This document shows, one piece after another, positions 1 through 9,217 of a DNA stretch of 32,191 bases; the first letter of the stretch is position 1, and the number at the start of each line of letters is the position of its first letter. Below the pieces are notes generated by a model. That model saw only the letters and a program-made list of their open reading frames with translations, searched no databases and was not told the origin of the DNA. The position numbers were made by a program, and so were the translations under genes. This DNA is from Paulinella micropora (lineage: Eukaryota; Cercozoa; Imbricatea; Euglyphida), in NCBI GenBank assembly GCA_009731375.1, contig BJOX01000319.1:31683-63873 (forward strand). The letters run 5' to 3'.

Positions 1-70
1 CCCGTGAGGGGAGTACGAAGAATTGACGATAAGCTCTAATGACACCCCCGCAAGGGCAGTTCCAACACTT

Positions 71-140
71 CCAGACGGGCCGGTATGTTCAATGAAAATA
101 CCGGTCCAGACGGATCGGTATGATCAATGAAAATACTGGT
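71..140. repeat. Tandem duplication of a 35-bp unit
   Basis: Positions 71-105 and 106-140 are the same 35-bp unit beginning ccagacgg and ending in a ggt trinucleotide, differing at a handful of positions. The first copy contains an inverted repeat (CCGGTAT at 80-86 with ATACCGG at 98-104), partly lost in the second copy. Function unknown; it abuts the tRNA-like sequence. Confidence 0.75.
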
Positions 141-212
141 GGCACCGACGGGAATCGAACTGGCGACAGGGCCCAGATGGTAGAACTTGACCACTGGGCT
201 ATCACGGTGTCC
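141..212 (-). tRNA. Degenerate tRNA-like sequence
   Basis: On the minus strand the stretch ends in GGTTCGAT-like T-loop sequence (AGTTCGATTCCCG) followed by CGGTGCCACCA. A 5' segment GACACCG could pair with CGGTGCC apart from one A-C mismatch, and a D-arm-like TAGCCCAGTGGTCA follows. The T-stem pairs poorly and I could not place a convincing anticodon stem, so I do not assign an isotype. It may be a decayed tRNA, a tRNA-derived element or a coincidence. Confidence 0.25.
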
Positions 213-213
213 A

Positions 214-282
<69 letters not shown>
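214..282. repeat. (AAT)n microsatellite
   Basis: About 23 uninterrupted AAT units immediately downstream of the tRNA-like sequence. Any ORF through it is an artefact of the repeat. Confidence 0.95.
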
Positions 283-768
283 CATCATAAATCGCGTTGG
301 TCGCACAAACCCGGGCCGTTGATTACCGGTACTCCGTTAGTTACGCCAGTAGCAGACCGCTACACTTCCTAGCCTTATATAGTTACTGTTTCAGGAAATA
401 GTTATTTAATAACAGGGGTTTACCAGACCACGAGTGACCGTGCTCACCCCTTTGCAAAAGGTTAAGTAAATGCAAGTTTTAGTTCAAGTGAAAGGGCAGA
501 GGTTGGGTAAAGGTATGTATATGGTCTCCAGGGCTTTGGAGCTGTGCTCCCGACGAGGAGAAGATGATTACCCTTTTTTTAGGGTCATTTTCAAGAAAAT
601 GCCCTCAAAAAAGGGTCTTTTCGGACCAAATCGCCATCATAAGAAATTAAAGAGAAATCAAGAGGAAATAAAAAAGGAAGCAAGAATTAATAATTTAATT
701 AATTATTTTACATGTATAAAAATATATAAACTATAATATACATCTAACGACGAAGGAGGTAATACAAG
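283..768. other. Left flank of PLV1; no convincing gene
   Basis: This stretch moves from mixed composition to AT-rich. An 88-codon ORF at 470-736 (+) exists, but it crosses a dense hairpin cluster (526-627) and ends in an AT-rich tail of N, I and K codons, so I regard it as doubtful. I see no terminal inverted repeat that can be matched elsewhere in the window. Confidence 0.5.
526..627. repeat. Cluster of six consecutive perfect stem-loops
   Basis: Adjacent short stems are CTCCA/TGGAG (526-541), CTCC/GGAG (547-560), ACCCT/AGGGT (570-585), CATTTT/AAAATG (586-601), CCCT/AGGG (602-615) and, overlapping the last, GGTC/GACC (614-627). They lie about 140 bp upstream of the first PLV1 gene. A structured leader, terminator cluster or recombination site is possible; nothing in the sequence decides. 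Confidence 0.55.
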
Positions 769-975
769 ATGCCAAGACCGAAACTATACGAAGGAGAAGC
801 AAGACGAAAGAGAAATAACGAGAAGGCTCTCGCATACTACTACCGCCACCAAGAAAGGTTGAAGGAGGAAAGAAAAGAAAAAGCATTAAAGCAAAAGCAA
901 GAACTCAAAAGCATAGAGGAATACAAAAAGAAGATACAAGAGCTGGAAGATAAATTGAGTAAGATACAGGTTTAA
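769..975 (+). CDS. Small highly charged coiled-coil protein of PLV1 (unknown function)
   Basis: A 68-residue ORF, unrecognised. It starts MPRPKLYEGEARRKR and is almost entirely K, R, E and Q after residue 10. From about residue 27 onward it reads as one long amphipathic helix with heptad-like spacing (LKEERK, LKQKQELK, IQELEDKLSKI). The basic N-terminus plus helix would suit a small nucleic-acid-binding or dimerising regulator, but that is inference. An AGGAGG run at 754-759 lies nine bases before the ATG. In a eukaryotic virus this is probably coincidental. The gene lies 132 bp upstream of PolB on the same strand and may be an early gene. Confidence 0.6.
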   Translation: MPRPKLYEGEARRKRNNEKALAYYYRHQERLKEERKEKALKQKQELKSIEEYKKKIQELEDKLSKIQV

Positions 976-1107
976 GTTCTAATAATTTTTTTTAATCTGG
1001 TAAAAATATTTTTCATCTAAACAAATAGCCCCCATATAATAACGGTAAAAACATTAATTAATTATTTTTAGAAAAAGTATCTTACCTAATATATACATAA
1101 CGGTAAA

Positions 1108-4100
1108 ATGTCAAAACCACCACTACCACCAAGACCAAACAAGCAATATGTTCAACTTCTTCAAGCTAAGGCTAAGCTTAGAAAGGTTGAAACGAAAGAT
1201 AAAAGAAACCGCCAGGACCTTTTATCTAACATCCGTAGTAATACGAGGGCAAATCTCCGCGAGGCTAAGACTAGGGAAGCGAAGAGGCGAGAGTTTAGAG
1301 CAAACGATTATGAAGTTAGGAGGGATAATCGGCTGAACTCTCTCACATTCAAATTTAGGGAGCTAGACATAAGCTTCTATGATACAGACACCTTGGAAGA
1401 GAAGGTATTGATACCCGCTATAAGATATGCCAGAAGGGAAGGGATGACCAACGATGCGGATGTCAATATATCTATAACATACTCCACCGCTCCTGCTAAT
1501 GAACGATACGACCACTATTTAAAAAAGAAAAGTTTTAACTCATTTCAACTCCGCCAATACGATACCGTATTTATGGATGCTCTGAACGAGTTCAACATAA
1601 ACAACATTGAAGCGAGCGAGAATGGATATGAAAGAAACATAAGATATGTGGAAATAACCATAGTTCAAGAAAACGGCGGAGGATGCTATGAGGGAAAAAC
1701 TGAAAAGAGGGAGAAAGTTGAAGAAGGTAAAAAGATATCTCCGCCAAGCAAAAACAACAACTGCTTATTCTTCTTATGTAAGGATATGCTAGATATTCAT
1801 CCAATGAACAAGAACCGCTGTAATATCGTCCGAGCTGAATTCAACCTTCCACCAAACTCGCCAATACCATTTTCAATAGCGGTTGAAATATTGAAAAAAT
1901 ATGTTAAGGAAGGGAAAACATATGAAATAACTGACCATATTATGAAGCAAACAGTCAGCACAAACGAAGAAGGGCAGGAACCCGACAAACTAATCTTTTT
2001 GGAGAATAACCATTATTACGGATTAGTTAAGCAATTCAAGAAGCGGTGCGAAGACTGTCTGAGACCATATTTGAACAAACATAAATGTAATCTTAACAGG
2101 AAAAAATATGCTGACATTATGTTGAAGAAGAATGGTAAAAGACACTTAATAACTAAATTTAGAGAAGAAGAAAAAATAAATAATCACGAGGTGCTTCATT
2201 ACGATTTGGAAACATTTAGAAATACATCCATCACCGTCGGCTACGATATCCACGACTGCTACATAGTCGGATATACTCAGGGCTCTGAGGGTTTCAAATA
2301 CATAGCTGGTAAAGATTGTATCAGTCAATTCGTAGACCTACTAATAGAACGAGGCGACCTTATAAAAGCAGGATGGGTGCCGAAGGATACATCTACCGAC
2401 AAAGGAGGTAAAAAAGACAAACCGCCCGTTCTATATGTTAATGGTTTTAACGGAGCGAACTTTGACCACTACTTCATACACCAAGAATTAATCAGAAGGG
2501 GTATTAAGATTAAGTCTTCAAAAATCAATAACGGCTCTATTATCTGCTTAGAGTTTGAAAATGTCAAGATGTGGGATATGTGTAAGCATACCCAAGGAAG
2601 TCTGAAAGCAAATCTTGAAAGTATGGGATGCAAAATCCTCAAAGGCGACTTTGACCACGACAGGGCGAAGATGTGGGAGGATATGGACGACAAGACGAGG
2701 CAGGACTGTCTGGCTTATCTTAAAAACGATGTTATGGGTTTGAAGGAATTATACGATAAGTTAAACACGACAATATTTACAGCTCATAAAGTCAATATAA
2801 CTTCATACATCTCAACTTCAAGCCTCGCTTTTAACATATGGAAAAAATATGTAGACGGTAAATACGAGGTGAGACTTCCAACGGTGGAGCAGGAAAGAGC
2901 ATTTAGAAAAGCCATTATCGGCGGAAGGACTTACCCATCTAAGAGGCGGTTCATTTCAGCTCAGTATGAAAGATATCTACAAAAACAGATTACCTTTGAC
3001 GAAATAATAGACTACCTCGTTGATGCGGATGTCGTATCTTTGTATCCAACCGCGATGTTATTAGCTTTTATGGTTGGCGACATACTGGAAACAATCGGAC
3101 CATTTGACCCGCGAAATCTTCAAATCGGTATTTACAACCTTGATTACATCTCACCCAAAAACATATTACATTCAAGGATTGGACAGCGAGACAAAATGGG
3201 CTCCCTTAAATGGCGACTAGAAGATATGAAGGACCAATGGCTGACGAGTGTAGATATTGAGGATATGGTGGCCGAAGGTTATACCGTCAGCATTCATAAA
3301 GGATACTACACTGTTAAATCTGAATGTGTCTTCGCCCAATACATAGACGATATGTTTAAGGCGAAGGAAAATGCGGAGAAAGGTAGCCCGCAATATCTTT
3401 TAGCAAAATTGTTTATGAATAGTCTATACGGTAAGATGATACAGAGACCGATACCTTCAATAACAACATATATACAAACTAATGAAGATTACTGGAAATT
3501 CTGGAATAGCAATCAAATAACTGACATTGTCAAATTTACGGACCAACAAGGAAAAGATTTATGGCACATATCGGGCTTACCTCGCAATCCAATCTTATTA
3601 GAGAGTAGCATAACAAAGCCTTCACACTATGGGGCATTCATTCTAGCATATAGCAGACGAATTATGTTCAACTATATCAAGGAAGCAAACCCGAACAGAA
3701 CCATTGAAGATGATTTCTACTACACCGACACAGACAGCCTCCAAATCCACGCGAGATGTGCCAAGTATGTAAAGAATATGGGTAATAAGAAACTAGGCTG
3801 TATTGGAGACGATTTAGGCGATGGTTGTAAGATTATAAAAGGTGTGTGGATAGCACCAAAACTATATATGTTAGAATTTACAACGAAGGATGCCTTTACG
3901 GAAGGAATGACTAAGAACGACTTAAAGCATATTTCAAAAGGAGTTAAAATAGTGTCTGAAAATGGAGTTAAAAGATATTTCCATTTTCGGGGTAAAGGCT
4001 TAGATGCTAATCAGCTAAACTATGACACATTTGATAAGATGGACAAAGGCGGGTCGGTTGAAAATGTAAAGGATTTCCAAATGAAAAAAATACACATTGA

Positions 4101-4248
4101 TAGAAACAGCAAACAACAACAAGTCCCACATTTTAGCATTCTACATATGACGAATGTTAAAAAACAAGTTAATGAGAATAAATGGGCGGGCCGTAAGTTC
4201 ATTAACGATAATGACAGCATCCCACTCGGCTTCCACATTCGCGGTTGA
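1108..4248 (+). CDS. polB: Protein-primed family B DNA polymerase (PLV1)
   Basis: A 1046-residue intact ORF with all the landmarks of a protein-primed PolB. The exonuclease motifs are ExoI D366-L-E368, ExoII N448-GANF-D453 and ExoIII Y537-LKN-D541. The polymerase motifs are A (D641-VVSLYP), B (K767-LFMNSLYG-775) and C (Y872-TDTDS). The palm K918-L-Y and a late K-G-L motif near 963-965 follow. The first ~350 residues are basic and lack motifs I recognise; a terminal-protein-like domain could lie there but is not evident. In PLVs, polintons and mavirus-type virophages this enzyme replicates the linear genome. The gene is convergent with the lipase gene, with only one base between the two stop codons. 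No lesion is visible, in contrast to many neighbours. Confidence 0.95.
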   Translation: MSKPPLPPRPNKQYVQLLQAKAKLRKVETKDKRNRQDLLSNIRSNTRANLREAKTREAKRREFRANDYEVRRDNRLNSLTFKFRELDISFYDTDTLEEKVLIPAIRYARREGMTNDADVNISITYSTAPANERYDHYLKKKSFNSFQLRQYDTVFMDALNEFNINNIEASENGYERNIRYVEITIVQENGGGCYEGKTEKREKVEEGKKISPPSKNNNCLFFLCKDMLDIHPMNKNRCNIVRAEFNLPPNSPIPFSIAVEILKKYVKEGKTYEITDHIMKQTVSTNEEGQEPDKLIFLENNHYYGLVKQFKKRCEDCLRPYLNKHKCNLNRKKYADIMLKKNGKRHLITKFREEEKINNHEVLHYDLETFRNTSITVGYDIHDCYIVGYTQGSEGFKYIAGKDCISQFVDLLIERGDLIKAGWVPKDTSTDKGGKKDKPPVLYVNGFNGANFDHYFIHQELIRRGIKIKSSKINNGSIICLEFENVKMWDMCKHTQGSLKANLESMGCKILKGDFDHDRAKMWEDMDDKTRQDCLAYLKNDVMGLKELYDKLNTTIFTAHKVNITSYISTSSLAFNIWKKYVDGKYEVRLPTVEQERAFRKAIIGGRTYPSKRRFISAQYERYLQKQITFDEIIDYLVDADVVSLYPTAMLLAFMVGDILETIGPFDPRNLQIGIYNLDYISPKNILHSRIGQRDKMGSLKWRLEDMKDQWLTSVDIEDMVAEGYTVSIHKGYYTVKSECVFAQYIDDMFKAKENAEKGSPQYLLAKLFMNSLYGKMIQRPIPSITTYIQTNEDYWKFWNSNQITDIVKFTDQQGKDLWHISGLPRNPILLESSITKPSHYGAFILAYSRRIMFNYIKEANPNRTIEDDFYYTDTDSLQIHARCAKYVKNMGNKKLGCIGDDLGDGCKIIKGVWIAPKLYMLEFTTKDAFTEGMTKNDLKHISKGVKIVSENGVKRYFHFRGKGLDANQLNYDTFDKMDKGGSVENVKDFQMKKIHIDRNSKQQQVPHFSILHMTNVKKQVNENKWAGRKFINDNDSIPLGFHIRG

Positions 4249-4249
4249 A

Positions 4250-4939
4250 TTATAAATAAATTTTTTTGGCTCCTTTTCCTTTGACGCTCCTGATTGTATG
4301 AATTCCTTTTGTTGGTTTCACTAACTTAGTATTTACGGCCGTAGCACCCATTAACGATACGGGGTCAAATGCGGTTTGGTAGTTCGTGGTCAGCTTCGCC
4401 GTCTTAGCCCGATTACCTTTCGGATTAATTTTAACGGCTACTCGGTCAATCACTCCTTCAATGAGGTCTCTTGTGCTACTGCCTTTATTATAGGTCGTCG
4501 CCCTCACACCTGTTTGTCGGCTCAGGTCTTTCGCAATCGTTCCTCCAAGACTATGACCCGTCAGCTCTACATTATCTTTACCATATTTTTTTATGACTTC
4601 GTCAACCAGCTTCTGCTCTTCTCTATATCTCGGGGTTCTTTTCAATACTCCTTTAACCAGTGCGATATCTGTGAGTAAGTCTCGCTTATCCGCAGAGCCT
4701 CTAAATGCTACAATAGCTTTACCATCTTTTTCATATACGGTTGATTTTTCTTTGCTGGCAACTGGCTTCCATCCGTCAGCACCATTTCTATCCGACCGCG
4801 ACAAATAGACATCCTCTGACAACTCCGCACTGCCTCCCTTTTGCTTTCTGTATGCCTTGCCCGCCTTTTTCAATGCCTCCTTGTAGCTTATGTTATGTTT
4901 AGCAGAGTAAGCCTTAACGAAGATAATCCACTCAGTCAT
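4250..4939 (-). CDS. Class 3 (alpha/beta-hydrolase) lipase, PLV1 cargo
   Basis: A 229-residue protein with the lipase nucleophile elbow G128-H-S130-L-G-G. Plausible triad partners are D192 (in FDPVSL) and H214 (in GIHTI), in the usual order and spacing of class 3 lipases. Residues 1-36 form a separate basic segment (W4, FVKAY, YKEALKKAGKAYRK, then GG). It resembles the short W..fvk..s..eAlk.A..aYk module common in large and PLV-type dsDNA viruses. No signal peptide is visible. The predicted role is ester or phospholipid hydrolysis, perhaps at membranes during entry or release. The gene occupies the convergence point with PolB, where PLV2 carries different genes. The lipase call is secure; substrate and role are inferred. 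Confidence 0.85.
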   Translation of the reverse strand: MTEWIIFVKAYSAKHNISYKEALKKAGKAYRKQKGGSAELSEDVYLSRSDRNGADGWKPVASKEKSTVYEKDGKAIVAFRGSADKRDLLTDIALVKGVLKRTPRYREEQKLVDEVIKKYGKDNVELTGHSLGGTIAKDLSRQTGVRATTYNKGSSTRDLIEGVIDRVAVKINPKGNRAKTAKLTTNYQTAFDPVSLMGATAVNTKLVKPTKGIHTIRSVKGKGAKKIYL

Positions 4940-4956
4940 TCTATATTATTAATAAT

Positions 4957-5313
4957 TTAATTTTTTTCCTGCCTACTATATACACCCCCCGTATTCCTGC
5001 TCGCTTCTTTTATCACTCTCGCCATTTTTTTTAATTTGCTAAGCCCTATGAGGTCAACACAACAATTCCACGAAAACGGCTTACCATCTACACGAAAGTG
5101 CTTTCTCCCCGTGGTCAAATTACTTTCAACATCAATAATGCCATTTTTTAGACAAGGGTGATGGGTTATTAGGTCTCGCACGAAATTGCTATCTTCTGGG
5201 TTTAGCACTTCACCATCGTTATATTTGTTTATCATTCTTCTTATGTAGGATTTGATACATGTTTTTGTTAGAAACCGCCTACCACCCACAACATACAATT
5301 TACGACTATACAT
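4957..5313 (-). CDS. DUF3223/DCL-like small protein
   Basis: A 118-residue protein whose pattern fits the DUF3223 (DCL) family: an N-terminal GRRFLTKTCIKSYIRR segment, an acidic NPEDSNFVRDLITHHP stretch and a C-terminal core at about residues 70-88 (RKHFRVDGKPFSWNCCVDL) matching the family's F.v...G...dFS...C. DUF3223 proteins are found in plants, phages and large DNA viruses, with no firm biochemical role. The gene starts with ATG at 5313 and lies 17 bases upstream of the lipase on the same strand, so the two may be co-transcribed. It is absent from the equivalent place in PLV2. Assignment is from remembered family pattern. Confidence 0.6.
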   Translation of the reverse strand: MYSRKLYVVGGRRFLTKTCIKSYIRRMINKYNDGEVLNPEDSNFVRDLITHHPCLKNGIIDVESNLTTGRKHFRVDGKPFSWNCCVDLIGLSKLKKMARVIKEASRNTGGVYSRQEKN

Positions 5314-5360
5314 ATCTTCTATATTATTATATTAGAAAAAATTATCACAAAAATAAATAA

Positions 5361-6611
5361 TTACCAGTCTTCTACGAAATTAACGATAACACTCACATTT
5401 CCTCCATTCGCAACAGTTGATACAGACTTTTGTAAAAATGTTAGATTTTCGCCAGGCGCGAGTTGTATATCGTAAGTTCGCAGGTCAATAAGCTGGCTAG
5501 AAGTAGCATTAACATACAGTTTTAGAATTACGTCTGTTATAGTAGCGCCACCAAGAGCAGTCGCAGAGGTGTCCTTTGATACGATTGAAGTTTTGGCATC
5601 AATATCAACGAAGTTCTCGCCTGTAAGTGCGCCAGTTGTTTTCACAATTCGCACTATATTAACTTTGGCATCTTCGTTTGATATGCTCACGAGAGTTGGA
5701 TAAACAATTGAATAATTTGTCACACCACCATCAAAAGTTGTTTTATTTTTTATGCTGAGGATTGGGCTTTCAGTAGTGTTCGCCTTTTCATCTCCTTCCG
5801 CCTCGTTTGATATGCTTGTATTAATAGTGTTAGGTCCCTCAATAAACATACTACAACTTGCCGTTTTCAAACTTTGTATTCCAGTTCCACCATTATTAAA
5901 TAGTCGTGCCACAAATGGGAGAGTTGTATTACGAAGATTGACACCAGTGTTGGTATTCGCATACTTAATCGTATGGACTAGCTGGAATTCGCCAGTCTCT
6001 TTGTTCTCAATTGAAAACTTAATAGTGCCGAAACCTAAATACTGAAATTGAATTTGAAATACATTTCCCTTCGTCCAATCCATAGTAGGCATATCTCCTG
6101 TTCCATCACACGGGTCATTCCAGCCCGCTTGTGGAAACAAGGTAGCTATTCCTGCTTTTGTGTGGAGAATATTCATACCGTCATTTTTGGTCTTGTAAAA
6201 ATAGAAACCATTATCTAATACACTATCACCAATGCCAATAAATGAATAGTAGTCCTTGGTTTCGTCCGTTGTCCATAAGGCAGTGAAGCGACACATAACT
6301 CCCATCCCTGTTCTGTATTTAATTCTTTTTTTGCTTACCATAATGGCATCGGCGGTAGCTTTCGCTTCCGTTTTCAATTCAGCCATATTCGCATTAAATG
6401 CTACGGTCGCATTAGTTTGAGTTAGCGACCATATCCTTGTATTAACTGTGTAGGGAAAGATTTCCTGTAATACTGGTGTTAATGAGCTGGTTAATGCTTC
6501 ACCAAAGGCGGTTTTCATATTATTAGTTTCAATGTGTCCATCATACCCGACTTTAACATTTACGAAGTCGCCGTCAGGATTTTGTGCTATCAAATTTCTT
6601 TGGTGGCTCAT
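5361..6611 (-). CDS. PLV1 minor structural protein (vertex/fibre-like), 416 aa
   Basis: An intact 416-residue ORF, paralogous to 29460-30695 in PLV2. The two share an N-terminal box (QRNLIAQNPDGDFVNVKVG), a KIKYR.GMGV..RFTALW block, an NVFQI.(F/Y)QYLGF box and an NYSIVYP box. Composition is rich in N, T, V and S with beta-type alternation, as in virion fibre or vertex proteins. There is no signal peptide or membrane segment. It lies directly downstream of the MCP in both PLVs, which supports a virion role. The C-terminal half diverges between the two copies, as expected of a surface-exposed or receptor-facing domain. The specific function is inference. Confidence 0.7.
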   Translation of the reverse strand: MSHQRNLIAQNPDGDFVNVKVGYDGHIETNNMKTAFGEALTSSLTPVLQEIFPYTVNTRIWSLTQTNATVAFNANMAELKTEAKATADAIMVSKKRIKYRTGMGVMCRFTALWTTDETKDYYSFIGIGDSVLDNGFYFYKTKNDGMNILHTKAGIATLFPQAGWNDPCDGTGDMPTMDWTKGNVFQIQFQYLGFGTIKFSIENKETGEFQLVHTIKYANTNTGVNLRNTTLPFVARLFNNGGTGIQSLKTASCSMFIEGPNTINTSISNEAEGDEKANTTESPILSIKNKTTFDGGVTNYSIVYPTLVSISNEDAKVNIVRIVKTTGALTGENFVDIDAKTSIVSKDTSATALGGATITDVILKLYVNATSSQLIDLRTYDIQLAPGENLTFLQKSVSTVANGGNVSVIVNFVEDW

Positions 6612-6665
6612 TGTTCGTATATTATTAAAAAAATAAATTAAATATCAAAAATTAATAATTACATC

Positions 6666-8198
6666 TTAACTAATTGTAATTACATTTTCCTTCACACTCA
6701 CAGTTCGCTGAGTAATAGCCAGAGTGTAGTGAGAATGGACTTTGTTTCGGCAGGTTCCAATAAACTCCCATCGCCGTTCCTGAGTTAAGTCAAGCCCGCT
6801 AATCTCGTTCTGGTCCTTGCTCCACAGAGGGCGGTTGTTGTCCCAGCAATTAGCATAAATCCAGTTGTATTGATACACATTAGAATTCATCAAGGCACTA
6901 CCCTCCAACCTCGGCTTCATAATCATATAGTCTTCAAGGTTAGCCACAGATACATCAAATTCTTCCTGTCTCGCTCCATCAAGGGTAGTGTAAAACGAGA
7001 CAACCTTTCGCTTAGCATCGGCAACAACAGCACCCGTAGCAGACCGCTCATCATTTACATCATTGTCATAAGCGGTATTTACACTTTCGACGGCATGAAA
7101 CACACTGTGATAAATCTTCTTCAACCTCTGCCCGTGCCCGCGGTCAAATCACAAAATAATGTTTTGGTTTTCAGTTGCTTTACCATCGCTAGCAGTTCCA
7201 ATAGTATTCTTATACACATATTAGGGATAATCAATATCAAAACTCATACCAATGCCCGCAATCTGGCTTTGAATAGATTGAATGACACCAGGGTTCTGCT
7301 CAACAGCAAGAAACAAGTTAAGATTGCTAACAGCAACATCCTCAGCACCGACTGCGATGTTAGCACCGCCACCAGGACTTAGCGGGTCAGCACCAGAATA
7401 ATAAATCTTCGCAGAACCGTTCCAGACAATTCGCATCGTCAAAATCTCAGGAAACATAATAGTTTTGTCAAGGGCGAAAATAGTGATGTAAAGCATACCA
7501 AGATTAAGTTTGATTTTAATAGCCATATTACCAGCACCAGCATTATCGCCCAAAGCACCAGCAGTAAAATACTTAGCCTCACTGTAAGACACATTAACAG
7601 GCAGTGGAGTTCCAGTTCCAGCCGCGATGAGAGCATCATTATGACGGCGAGCATTAGTTGAAGGAGGTTGAAACATATTGGCCATATCTGCTTGAAGTGC
7701 GGCGACATCAACATTAGCATCAAGAACAGTCGCCTTTCTGTCGGTAATGTCAATATCAATCTTGCTGTCAGCATTACACTTTTGAATCATACAGCCAGCA
7801 CCAGTGCCAACATCGTGGTTTTCAAGTGCGAGAAAGTCTTTAAGCGAAGTCTCAGGCTTCCAAATCATCTTCGTAATATTTCCAACATAGTTCAAATCGC
7901 ACAGATAAACTCCGCTACGGGTTTGAAGTTGAATTTGTCTAATAGGAGCAAGGCAATCCATATAAGCTTTGTTGTATTTAGTATCCGTGTCTGGGATAGT
8001 GTAAGTAAAACTCAACACAGACCTAGCCAAGTTAAATGGGCGACTAATAAGGTCAAATGTGCTTTCTTGTCCTCCCGCAGAGGTAATAGTGACATTTCCA
8101 TTACTGCTTTCTCGTGGGTTAAGCTTATTCAAACGATAAGAAACACTGATGTAGTCAGTTTTAGAAAAGTCTAATTCGCCTCCGTGTTGTGTAGGCAT
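6666..8198 (-). pseudogene. mcp: PLV1 major capsid protein gene, interrupted by two in-frame stops
   Basis: One continuous minus-strand frame runs from ATG 8198 to the TAA at 6666-6668. It is broken by TAA at 7221-7223 (after DIDYP) and TGA at 7149-7151. Sequence on both sides aligns with the PLV2 MCP: MPTQHGGEL against MPVQYGGEL at the start, STF...RP.NLARSVL.FTYT, KMIWKPE, ALENH.., NARRHND, and after the stops IY.S.F, YYTTLDG-like and W.DNNRPL. The start at 8198 is chosen because it matches the PLV2 start; the frame is open further upstream but without a better ATG. About 500 codons fits a double-jelly-roll PLV capsid. Either the gene is dead or the stops are read through or sequencing errors. 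Confidence 0.85.
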
Positions 8199-8282
8199 TT
8201 TTGTGTAAGTGCCCGAAGTTTTTGGTGAAGCTTTTTTCAAAGGGTTCTATATTTTAATCTGAGAAAAAAATAAATTAATTAA

Positions 8283-9098
8283 TTAACGGTTTTTTAACAA
8301 ATTAAAAAATGATGTAAATAAATTAAAATAATTCGTTTCTCTGTAAATCAACAAGGTCATAACAATGCCGAGGCCGTTGAGGTTAATGGGTTGGTCGTTT
8401 TCGTCAGTTAAGTAAAACCGATACACATTGCTTGAACTCGTAGATAGTCGTTTGCCATACTCTGACCCGCTTCCGTCGTAAATAACTGAGCCGAATGGGA
8501 TTTCGTTCGCCGTGTATATCTCTTGGAGCACGTGATTATCACCTTCGCCGACGAGGTCGCTTTGAAGATACAAGGTTTTTTCGCCCGTCAAGATTATGAC
8601 ATTTGGCGACCTAATGGTATTATTAGCAAAGAAATAAGTAGAAGACCGCTCAAACCCCATAATTTCGTGTATGCGAGTTTCGTCATCAAATACAAACCGC
8701 GGTTGAATGTTAATGGGATTGTCTGCCACAGTAAATAATAGCTTGCCGTCTTCGGGGTCGGTATTTGTATTGTTACTTGTTATCGTGTACACGTAGTTGT
8801 TCGGGCTGTCTGCGGTTAGCACTTCGGCCAGCTTATTTTTTAAGTTGTTCATTGTGTAGTTGCCCTCAGGTATGGTAATCAGTGCCTCGTTGCCATCTTC
8901 ACTCAGAATAAAAGTATTGTAAGGACTTGCCACAGAGTAATACGACTTCGGAACATAGATATGAAGTATCTTACAATGGCTAGGATTGTCTAACCCTTTC
9001 ATATCAATGGAGTGTGTAAAATCGCTATCTGTGCCGTTTATCCTATTTTTGCTATTGACATAGTAAATGTTAGAACTCCTCCCTCCCCTATACTCCAT
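8283..9098 (-). CDS. PLV1 penton (minor capsid) protein
   Basis: An intact 271-residue protein, closely similar along its whole length to 21277-22089. The N-terminal box Y.NSKNRI.GTDSDFTHS is typical of PLV/virophage-type pentons, which use a single jelly roll to close capsid vertices. Other shared blocks are CKILHIYVPKSYYSVASPYNTF, ITIPEGNYTMNNLKNKL and GEKTLYLQSDL. The C-terminus is a short hydrophobic/basic tail (NLFTSFFNLLKNR). It lies between the protease remnant and MCP, the same order as in PLV2. The role is from the family and the order. Confidence 0.8.
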   Translation of the reverse strand: MEYRGGRSSNIYYVNSKNRINGTDSDFTHSIDMKGLDNPSHCKILHIYVPKSYYSVASPYNTFILSEDGNEALITIPEGNYTMNNLKNKLAEVLTADSPNNYVYTITSNNTNTDPEDGKLLFTVADNPINIQPRFVFDDETRIHEIMGFERSSTYFFANNTIRSPNVIILTGEKTLYLQSDLVGEGDNHVLQEIYTANEIPFGSVIYDGSGSEYGKRLSTSSSNVYRFYLTDENDQPINLNGLGIVMTLLIYRETNYFNLFTSFFNLLKNR

Positions 9099-9124
9099 TG
9101 TATATATTAGCAGATAAATATTTT

Positions 9125-9217
9125 TTATATATATGTATCAAAACCATACCCATTCTGGGATTTCAACTCCTCCGCTTCGTCTTCTTTTAAGTCAGTCCAA
9201 CCGCTGGCAAATTTAAC
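9125..9217 (-). pseudogene. C-terminal remnant of the PLV1 adenain-like protease
   Basis: The minus strand encodes the last ~30 residues of the protease: FASGWTDLKEDEAEELKSQN, then GYG and FDTYI before TAA at 9125-9127. PLV2's protease ends FASGYTDLKEEEAEKLKAQN, then GYGHFDTYI. Homology stops at about 9217, where a TGA lies in frame and the sequence turns GC-rich. The catalytic part is absent. The position just upstream of penton matches PLV2 gene order, so this is a true truncated neighbour rather than a stray match. Confidence 0.9.

Noticed and set aside
470-736. 88-codon ORF upstream of the first PLV1 gene
   Set aside because: It crosses the hairpin cluster and ends in AT-rich low-complexity codons; no conserved pattern.
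754-759. AGGAGG nine bases before the ATG of the 68-aa gene, like a bacterial ribosome site
   Set aside because: Not repeated before other PLV genes, and the genome context is eukaryotic; probably coincidence.
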